Source of the DNA: an uncultured Peptococcaceae bacterium
GTDB taxonomy: Bacteria > Bacillota > Peptococcia > Peptococcales > Peptococcaceae
Reading direction: 5' to 3'
Assembly: GCA_938044045.1 (NCBI GenBank)
Contig: CALIQN010000033.1
Span: 1-16,431 of the forward strand
DNA: 16,431 nt
A program made the position numbers and the translations under genes. The notes under the pieces are model-generated. The model saw only the letters and a program-made list of their open reading frames with translations. It did not search any database and was not told where the DNA came from. The first letter of the stretch is position 1. Each line of letters starts with the position of its first letter. This document shows, piece by piece, positions 12,437 through 16,431 of this stretch.

Positions 12437-13130
12437 TTTTTAGCCTCTTTTCAAAACGCCAAAGGATAACTGCCAAGACTTCCCTGGTCACCGGCGTGTG
12501 GAGCTTGCTCTCCTGATCAAATAAATCTCCCTGAATCGCCCACGCCACTGCCTCCCTTGCCCAAGGGCTTGGCGTATTTCCTTCTTTGCTGCTTTCCTTA
12601 TCCTCATAGGTCATTTTTATCGCCCTTTCTTCAAAACTCTTCCAACGTCCTGTCGCTAGTAAGACCCTTGGACAGTATTTGCCTGTCCAGTCTTGGTGCT
12701 TATAAATCGGTAAATCTCCTAAATGCTTTTTTAGGTAGCCAATCAGTAGCAGGGCATTTGCCTCAGCTTGTAAAACATCGCCCACTTCACAAATTTCAAT
12801 AGCAATAGTGGTCATATTGCCCCGACCCTGTCCATCCCCTGCATGCCAAGCCACCTCGTTAATAGGTAAGACCTGGACAATCTGATGATCATCTACAAAA
12901 AAATGCGCACCAATATAGTCCCTTTCTGCCTCTTCCACGCTCACTAGCCACTTGGCATGGGCAAGGGCGGTGGCTGTGGGCATATTATTGCCTGTATTGT
13001 GTATGGTAATCCCCTTAGGCACCATAAAAATACCTGTACGCACATTGGCTTGACCCACCCTAGGCACCAAGGCAAGGACAAAGGGACAAGTTTTGAGCTG
13101 ATTTTCCTTGATAATTCCTTGAATAGTCAT
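12420..13130 (-). CDS. N-acetylmuramoyl-L-alanine amidase (Amidase_2 endolysin type) with SLH-like tail
   Basis: 236 residues. Residues about 35-160 are an Amidase_2 domain like CwlA and PlyL: ITIHNTGN (His44), AWHAGDGQGRGN (His96), IAIEIC (Glu112, catalytic Glu candidate) and KHQDWTGKYCP (His145 and Cys153, with the 8-residue spacing of the zinc ligands in PlyL). It should cut the bond between N-acetylmuramate and L-alanine in peptidoglycan. The C-terminus (about 188-230, SPWAREAVAWAIQGDLFD, then PVTREVLAVILWRFEKRL) resembles one S-layer homology repeat, a likely cell-wall-binding element. There is no signal peptide, so release needs a holin or lysis. AAGGAGG precedes ATG. A terminator lies just upstream (13151-13179), and no promoter fits between it and this gene. 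Confidence 0.92.
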   Translation of the reverse strand: MTIQGIIKENQLKTCPFVLALVPRVGQANVRTGIFMVPKGITIHNTGNNMPTATALAHAKWLVSVEEAERDYIGAHFFVDDHQIVQVLPINEVAWHAGDGQGRGNMTTIAIEICEVGDVLQAEANALLLIGYLKKHLGDLPIYKHQDWTGKYCPRVLLATGRWKSFEERAIKMTYEDKESSKEGNTPSPWAREAVAWAIQGDLFDQESKLHTPVTREVLAVILWRFEKRLKNELHA

Positions 13131-13150
13131 AAAAGCCTCCTTTCAGAAGA

Positions 13151-13179
13151 TAAAAAAAGGGGCTTAGCCCCTTTTTTTA
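13151..13179 (-). terminator. Intrinsic terminator inside the DUF1659-DUF2922-amidase cluster
   Basis: Perfect inverted repeat with GGGGC/GCCCC core, 3-base loop TTA, seven A on one side and seven T on the other. It overlaps the DUF2922 stop codon (13177-13179) and ends 20 bases before the amidase start. Confidence 0.85.
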
Positions 13180-13404
13180 AGCATGATAGACTTCTTCTAC
13201 ACTACGGCTTACCAGTTCTGCACCAACTGCTTCGCTATAAAGGGCAGTTTTAGAGCCGATGACCCTACTTGCAATCACTTTGCCCATCGCCTCTCTAATC
13301 ATTTCACTACTAACCCCTGGTTTTGGTTCGGCAATGGTTAGGGTCGCTGTTTTACCATCTTCACATTTAAAATTAAGGTTTAATATTTTTGTCTCTTGAC
13401 TCAT
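13177..13404 (-). CDS. DUF2922-family small protein
   Basis: 75 residues. The sequence (MSQETKILNLNFKCEDGKTA, then TLTIAEPKPGVSSEMIREAM and a middle GKVIASRVI) matches DUF2922, a small soluble clostridial family: two short strands, then helices. AAAGGAG lies before the ATG. DUF2922 and DUF1659 genes commonly sit together, often near sigma-like regulators or phage-derived lysis genes, and no function is established. Here the gene follows DUF1659 (39-base gap) and precedes the amidase, with a terminator overlapping its stop. Confidence 0.88.
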   Translation of the reverse strand: MSQETKILNLNFKCEDGKTATLTIAEPKPGVSSEMIREAMGKVIASRVIGSKTALYSEAVGAELVSRSVEEVYHA

Positions 13405-13443
13405 GATTAATCTCCTTTTTTTCTCTTATTTTTTCGCTTTGAC

Positions 13444-13641
13444 TTATTGTAACTTCGTTTCATCAATACGGCTGAGGCTGACAAAATCATCAGCGATCAA
13501 GGTGCCGAGTGCTGTCCCTAGGGTCACAAGAACCGTATTTTCTGCCTCAGGTTTGATATTTTGCCAAGTACGGGTGATGGTTTTGTTCTTTCCCCCGACT
13601 TGACGACTAGAGGTGAGTTTGAGTTTACTTTGATTTGCCAT
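13444..13641 (-). CDS. DUF1659-family small protein
   Basis: 65 residues from ATG at 13641 (AAGGAG about 8 bases before it); the frame is open upstream to 13737 but that region overlaps the divergent control region. The sequence (MANQSKLKLTSSRQVGGKNK, then TRTWQNIKPEAENTVLVTLG) is typical of DUF1659, a small protein of unknown role nearly always found beside DUF2922. It is the first gene of the leftward cluster. I see no convincing sigma-A promoter in front of it on the minus strand; two CCTTTTGG direct repeats (13704-13711 and 13716-13723) lie upstream and could be a site for a special regulator, such as the divergently encoded sigma-like factor. Confidence 0.85.
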   Translation of the reverse strand: MANQSKLKLTSSRQVGGKNKTITRTWQNIKPEAENTVLVTLGTALGTLIADDFVSLSRIDETKLQ

Positions 13642-13735
13642 GATTATTCTCCTTTTTTTTGATAAAGTATTGAGGTCCCTCACTACTCTAAGGAAAATAT
13701 CGCCCTTTTGGTTCACCTTTTGGCAAAACTTTGTC

Positions 13736-13765
13736 ATGACAGTGGTAAGTTCATTTTTTTATACT
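13736..13765 (+). promoter_or_regulatory. Promoter of the sigma-like gene, overlapped by a palindrome
   Basis: ATGACA (13736-13741, 5 of 6), 18 bases, TATACT (13760-13765, 5 of 6). The -35 overlaps a perfect 10-base palindrome TGTCATGACA (13732-13741), a possible operator in the divergent intergenic region 13642-13806. Confidence 0.5.
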
Positions 13766-13806
13766 CCTTTTACATCAGAGAAAGAAGAAAAAAGGAGAAA
13801 AGCGAA

Positions 13807-14220
13807 ATGAAAACCTATACCCTAATCGCCTTTAAAAAACGTATCCAAGTCAGTGAAGCTGTCTATAAAGCCTACTATCAAGCCTATGAAAGGGAACGCT
13901 ACCAAAATAAACTCGCCCTCACCCACACCCTACCCTTAGACAAACTAGAGGCTAGTGGCATGAGTGTCGAGGCTCACCTCTTCCAAAGCCTCCCCAGTAC
14001 GGAAGAAATTTTGGAAGACAGTCACTTGAAAGCCGTCCTAGCGTCCGCCCTTTTGAGCCTATCAGAGGGAGAAAGGGAACGTTTCCTCGCCCTTGCCTAT
14101 GGGGAAGCCACAGAGCGTGAGCTTTCTGCACGCTATCAAATGAGTAAGTCCAAAATTCATCGAGAAAAAAATAAGACAAGAGAAAAATTGCAAGCCTATC
14201 TCAAGGCTCACTTGGCATGA
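13807..14220 (+). CDS. Sigma-70 region 4-like transcription factor
   Basis: 137 residues from ATG at 13807 (AAGGAGA upstream); the frame is open to 13708, but that would cross the promoter. The N-terminal part (MKTYTLIAFKKRIQVSEAVY, then KAYYQAYERERYQNKLA) is basic; the C-terminal part (about 80-135, LLSLSEGERERFLALAYGEA, then TERELSARYQMSKSKIHREK) reads as a sigma-70 region 4 helix-turn-helix. No region 2 is visible, so it is a sigma-like or anti-termination-type regulator and not a complete sigma factor. Its position, divergent from the DUF1659 cluster and before an ArpU/RinA-like gene, suggests it controls this module. It could instead bind and recruit RNA polymerase in the manner of small phage regulators. 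Confidence 0.8.
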   Translation: MKTYTLIAFKKRIQVSEAVYKAYYQAYERERYQNKLALTHTLPLDKLEASGMSVEAHLFQSLPSTEEILEDSHLKAVLASALLSLSEGERERFLALAYGEATERELSARYQMSKSKIHREKNKTREKLQAYLKAHLA

Positions 14221-14240
14221 AATCAAATAAATGCTATAAT
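14212..14240 (+). promoter_or_regulatory. Strong promoter for the ArpU/RinA-like gene
   Basis: TTGGCA (14212-14217), 17 bases, TATAAT (14235-14240), with an extended -10 TGC. The -35 lies in the last codons of the sigma-like gene, so the next gene has its own expression. Confidence 0.8.
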
Positions 14241-14293
14241 GAGCCATACCTTTCCACCCAACGCCTTCGTCTCGTTTGATGAAAGGATTGACA

Positions 14294-14674
14294 ATGAGCA
14301 ATTTATTACAGACTATCGAGACAGCCATTACCCTTTATGGTGACAGGCCACAAGACGTACGTGAAAAAACCTTAGCCAAGCTAGAGCGCTATCGGCATGA
14401 AAAATGGACAGCTACTCTTGCCTCTAACCCAAGCAAGATAGACAAACAAAGCCTTCTTGCCCTGGAGCTTGCCGTCACTCACCTAGCGACCTATCCTCAT
14501 GAAGCCGCAGAGTGCCTTTCCAAGCTCCTCTACTATCGCTATCTTGCGCCAAATGCTTTGGACAAATCAGCACTGATGACACGTTATTATTTAGAAGAAC
14601 GCACCTATTATAGACGAAAAAAAGAAGCCCTAAGCCTTTTAGGACTGATTCTCCTCTTATCAGATCAGTCTTAA
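14294..14674 (+). CDS. ArpU/RinA-like small phage-type regulator (tentative)
   Basis: 126 residues from ATG at 14294; AAAGGA lies 6-7 bases before it, making this start better than 14276. It is mostly helical: SNLLQTIETAITLYGDRP, then KTLAKLERYRHEKWTATLA, HLATYPHEAAECLSKLLYYR, and the C-terminal YYLEERTYYRRKKEALSLLG. The C-terminal pattern, in which Tyr-rich and Arg/Lys-rich helices end with KKEAL, is similar to ArpU/RinA-type late-gene regulators of phages. The resemblance is to a pattern, and I recognise no exact family. It has its own strong promoter (14212-14240) and a weak terminator at 14674-14691. Confidence 0.6.
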   Translation: MSNLLQTIETAITLYGDRPQDVREKTLAKLERYRHEKWTATLASNPSKIDKQSLLALELAVTHLATYPHEAAECLSKLLYYRYLAPNALDKSALMTRYYLEERTYYRRKKEALSLLGLILLLSDQS

Positions 14675-14691
14675 AAAGCCTTAGGGCTTTT
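14674..14691 (+). terminator. Weak intrinsic terminator
   Basis: AAAAGCC (14674-14680) pairs with GGCTTTT (14685-14691) around a 4-base loop; the following T-rich tract is interrupted by G. It begins at the last base of the upstream stop codon. Confidence 0.5.
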
Positions 14692-14696
14692 GTGTG

Positions 14697-14855
14697 TTAT
14701 TTTAATTGAATTAAAAGATAGCTATCTTCTGCGATGTCATAATAATAGACCATCATTGTCTTTAAATCCATGCCATAGCGTTCGACCACAGGAAAAATGC
14801 ATCCATCATAACGCTTTGTCCTCATTTTCAAATAATTATCTCGTTTACCCCCTTA
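14697..14855 (-). pseudogene. Degraded C-terminal copy of the 14883-15281 secreted protein gene
   Basis: On the minus strand, from an in-frame stop (14855-14853) to TAA at 14697, the translation ends TKRYDGCIFPVVERYGMDLK followed by TMMVYYYD. This aligns with the C-terminus of the upstream neighbour, VKRKDPQTGQVALLVRYGID followed by LKTYKIYREN (shared K-R, V, RYG-DLKT and Y). Homology reaches back to the DNYL/VYYL stretch and stops at the hairpin at 14848-14877. There is no signal peptide or ribosome binding site, although an internal ATG at 14825 leaves a 42-codon ORF. The simplest reading is a tandem duplicate that lost its N-terminal part. A small functional ORF is possible but unlikely. 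Confidence 0.6.
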
Positions 14856-14877
14856 TCCACAAATGTGGATAAGGGGG
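14848..14877. repeat. 13-base-arm hairpin containing two perfect DnaA boxes
   Basis: CCCCCTTATCCAC (14848-14860) pairs with GTGGATAAGGGGG (14865-14877). The same bases contain the DnaA consensus TTATCCACA at 14853-14861 and its complement TGTGGATAA at 14864-14872, only 2 bases apart. No T-run follows on either strand, so it is a poor intrinsic terminator for the secreted-protein gene that ends at 14883, though the hairpin may still stabilise the mRNA end. Confidence 0.65.
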
Positions 14878-14882
14878 GATGA

Positions 14883-15281
14883 CTATTGCAAGAGTTCAAA
14901 TTGTTCCATATTTTTATTTTCACGATAGATTTTATAGGTCTTAAGATCAATCCCATAGCGTACCAAAAGGGCTACTTGACCAGTTTGAGGATCTTTACGC
15001 TTCACATCAGCGAGATAGTAGACTCTTTCATCTTTTTCTACAGTGAGCTTGTAGCCATAGGTGATATAGATACCCTTAAAACTACCATAGGTATTGATGA
15101 TGTCTTGTCTCACTTTGCGATTGTTAGCGATAAGATTGACCACTTTATTTTCAAAGGTAGGTTCCACATAGCTTGCTTTTTTTGGTGCGGCTTCTGCCTC
15201 AGGTAGATAAGCCAAGCTGCCTACGCCTACACTAGCAATTAAGAGACTTGCCAAGATTGCCTTTAATTTTTTTGTTTTCAT
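14883..15281 (-). CDS. Small secreted protein, unknown function
   Basis: 132 residues from ATG at 15281, where a GGAG site sits 8 bases upstream; ATG at 15287 is only 2 bases from it. Signal peptide: MKTKKLKAILASLLIASVGV, then GSLAYLPEAEA, with cleavage after AEA likely. The mature part (APKKASYVEPTFENKVVNLI, then KVRQDIINTYG and ITYGYKLTVEKDERVYYLAD) is a single small domain ending with RYGIDLKTYKIYREN. I recognise no family. It has a promoter at 15314-15342, and a decayed copy of its 3' part lies directly downstream (14697-14855). The gene sits next to a large surface-protein gene, which suggests a cell-envelope role, but nothing in the sequence proves it. Confidence 0.82.
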   Translation of the reverse strand: MKTKKLKAILASLLIASVGVGSLAYLPEAEAAPKKASYVEPTFENKVVNLIANNRKVRQDIINTYGSFKGIYITYGYKLTVEKDERVYYLADVKRKDPQTGQVALLVRYGIDLKTYKIYRENKNMEQFELLQ

Positions 15282-15313
15282 CAACATCACTCCATTTTTT
15301 AGGTATTTTTTTA

Positions 15314-15342
15314 ATACTAGCTTATTTTGAATGTAAAGACAA
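15314..15342 (-). promoter_or_regulatory. Promoter of the small secreted protein gene
   Basis: On the minus strand TTGTCT (15342-15337), 17 bases, TAGTAT (15319-15314), about 30 bases before the ATG at 15281. Each hexamer matches at 4 of 6 positions. Confidence 0.45.
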
Positions 15343-15370
15343 GGCATTTTTTCTTTACCCCTCTTAAGAC

Positions 15371-15404
15371 ATAAAAAAGCAAGCCCTAAGGCTTGCTTTT
15401 TTAT
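15371..15404 (-). terminator. Intrinsic terminator of the large surface-protein gene
   Basis: Fifteen-base perfect arms around a CTAA loop (15386-15389), with A-run and T-run on the two sides. It lies 33 bases after the stop at 15438. The core is nearly the same as that of the palindrome at 12079-12112. Confidence 0.9.
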
Positions 15405-15437
15405 TTATTGTTTAACGCTTTGTCTCAAAGAAATAAC

Positions 15438-16431
15438 TTATCTAGAGAATACTACGCTAGAAGTACCACCACGTTGTGCATCTCTGATAGCAGTGACTTT
15501 AAAGCCAAGTTCTTCAGCTACGAAACGTACTGGAACCATAACTCTTGCATTAGAAACGAATGGTGCAACGTCCATTAGTTTTTCTTTGCCGTCGATCATA
15601 AGTTTCTTATCATCTTGGGTAAGTTCTAGAGTCCTACCTTCATTTTTAACGGTAACTTTCTTTGTCTTTTCGTCATAACCTACTTCAGCACCGAAAGCTT
15701 CAGCGATGACACGTAGTGGAACGAAAGTACGGTTAGATTTTATGATTGGAGCAGCTTCAAGAGAAACGTTACTATTGTTAACGTTAGCCATGTTGCTACC
15801 GATGCTCATGACAACGAAACGGTTGATGTTCGCATTTTTACCAGTTTCACTAAAGGTGTAGGTTAAAGTGCTTGCATAGTATTGGTTTCTGTTGTCACGA
15901 ACGAATACTTGGATTTCAGCAGTGGTTGGTTTGTCAGAAGTAACGAATAACTTACCGGTACCTTTAGCTGCATCTACATCACCTGTAGAGAAGTTAGCTG
16001 AAACCTTAGCTTCTTTGTTGCTTGAAGAAAGAATGATAGCGTTTACAGTGCTTACGTTATTGATACCTACGCTCTTACCAGCGCCATCAATGATTGTGAA
16101 GTCAACTTGGTTGTTGGTACCGATTACACCACTGTTAGTAGCAAATTTTAGACCTCTACCATCTTGAGCAACGTTAAGTTCAGCGATAGAAACAAGGTTT
16201 TGACGTTCAGCTACAGCAGTAACAGTGATTTTGGTACCGAGGTATTTTCATCGCCGTCAACAGTGAAGCTACCAGTATTGTAGTCAAAGCTTCTAACTGC
16301 ATAACCGTTATAACCAAGGTTGACACCTCTAGCTTTTTTCTTAACGCCTTTTTCATCTAAGAAGTAAACGTCAGCCGCTGGCATTGTCTTACCAAGACCA
16401 ACAGTTTCTGTATCGTATTCAAGCTTTAAGC
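15438..16431 (-). pseudogene. Large surface protein with C-terminal stalk domain; one-base frameshift, N-terminus outside window
   Basis: The frame from the right edge (LKLEYDTETVGLGKTMPAAD, then VYFLDEKGVKKKARG) runs to a region that ends SFTVDGDENTS and would stop at 16211. The downstream frame starts after a stop at 16250-16248 and reads TKITVTAVAERQNLVSIAEL onward to the end at 15438. One missing base within 16211-16250 (for example in the run of four T at 16245-16248) rejoins them. The C-terminus, about the last 115 residues, is a copper-amine-oxidase N-terminal/stalk domain (TFVPLRVIAEAFGAEVGYDE, then VMVPVRFVAEELGFKV). Codon choice is strongly biased (GTT, AAC, TTC, GGT, CGT), unlike its neighbours, as in highly expressed S-layer-like proteins. 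The frameshift may be real decay or a sequencing error; the intact remaining frame favours an error or a recent mutation. Confidence 0.8.

Noticed and set aside
14062..14328. An 88-codon frame on the minus strand
   Set aside because: It overlaps the sigma-like gene and the promoter at 14212-14240 in the opposite sense and has no ribosome binding site.
12113..14674. A complete prophage
   Set aside because: No integrase, terminase, portal, capsid or tail genes, and no attachment-site repeats found within the window.
14848..14877. The paired DnaA boxes as a replication origin
   Set aside because: Only two boxes, no cluster, no AT-rich unwinding region and no dnaA, dnaN or rpmH nearby; kept only as a possible DnaA binding site.
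15892..16167. A 91-codon open frame on the plus strand
   Set aside because: It is antisense to the surface-protein gene, whose minus-strand translation is continuous and domain-like there.

Overview
The window looks like the chromosome of a low-to-moderate GC, Gram-positive anaerobe of the class Clostridia. Evidence for this: a near-canonical SCIFF peptide (5003-5143), small DUF1659 and DUF2922 genes, secreted proteins with copper-amine-oxidase N-terminal ('stalk') domains, strong AGGAGG ribosome binding sites, and sigma-A-type promoters and intrinsic terminators throughout. I cannot name the genus. No rRNA, tRNA, CRISPR array or complete insertion sequence was seen.

Layout. 1-987 (-): two small secreted or membrane proteins of unknown function, the first cut by the window edge. 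1231-2514 (-): a membrane protein, a DUF1722/YbgA-family protein and a T4 endonuclease V-type pyrimidine-dimer glycosylase, closed by a terminator. 2597-2649: a long palindrome holding two mirror-image divergent promoters. One drives this leftward operon; the other drives a RelB/DinJ-YoeB toxin-antitoxin pair (2666-3188). 3388-6160 (+): cardiolipin synthase, the SCIFF peptide, a possible leucine-rich leader peptide and an EamA/DMT transporter. 6231-9053 (-): a probable long operon with a YeiH-family transporter, a tiny cysteine-rich protein, two tandem paralogous membrane zinc-ribbon proteins and an FMN-binding lipoprotein. 9226-9549 (-): a small membrane protein. 9736-12061 (+): a tightly overlapping operon of a stalk-domain surface protein, a TudS/DUF523 thiouracil desulfidase and a PepSY-like secreted protein.

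12113-14674 resembles a domesticated phage lysis or regulatory module. Leftward run DUF1659, DUF2922, an endolysin-type amidase with an SLH-like tail, and a DUF2335 membrane protein that could act as a holin. Rightward run a sigma-region-4-like factor and an ArpU/RinA-like small regulator. 14697-16431 (-): a degraded paralogue, a small secreted protein, and the C-terminal part of a large, probably highly expressed surface protein that carries a one-base frameshift near 16211-16250.

Most notable points: the palindromic operator that joins a toxin-antitoxin locus to a UV-lesion repair operon; the YbgA-glycosylase gene pair; a SCIFF gene without an adjacent maturase; a 15-codon ORF embedding a terminator ahead of a transporter; and two perfect DnaA boxes forming a hairpin at 14848-14877.
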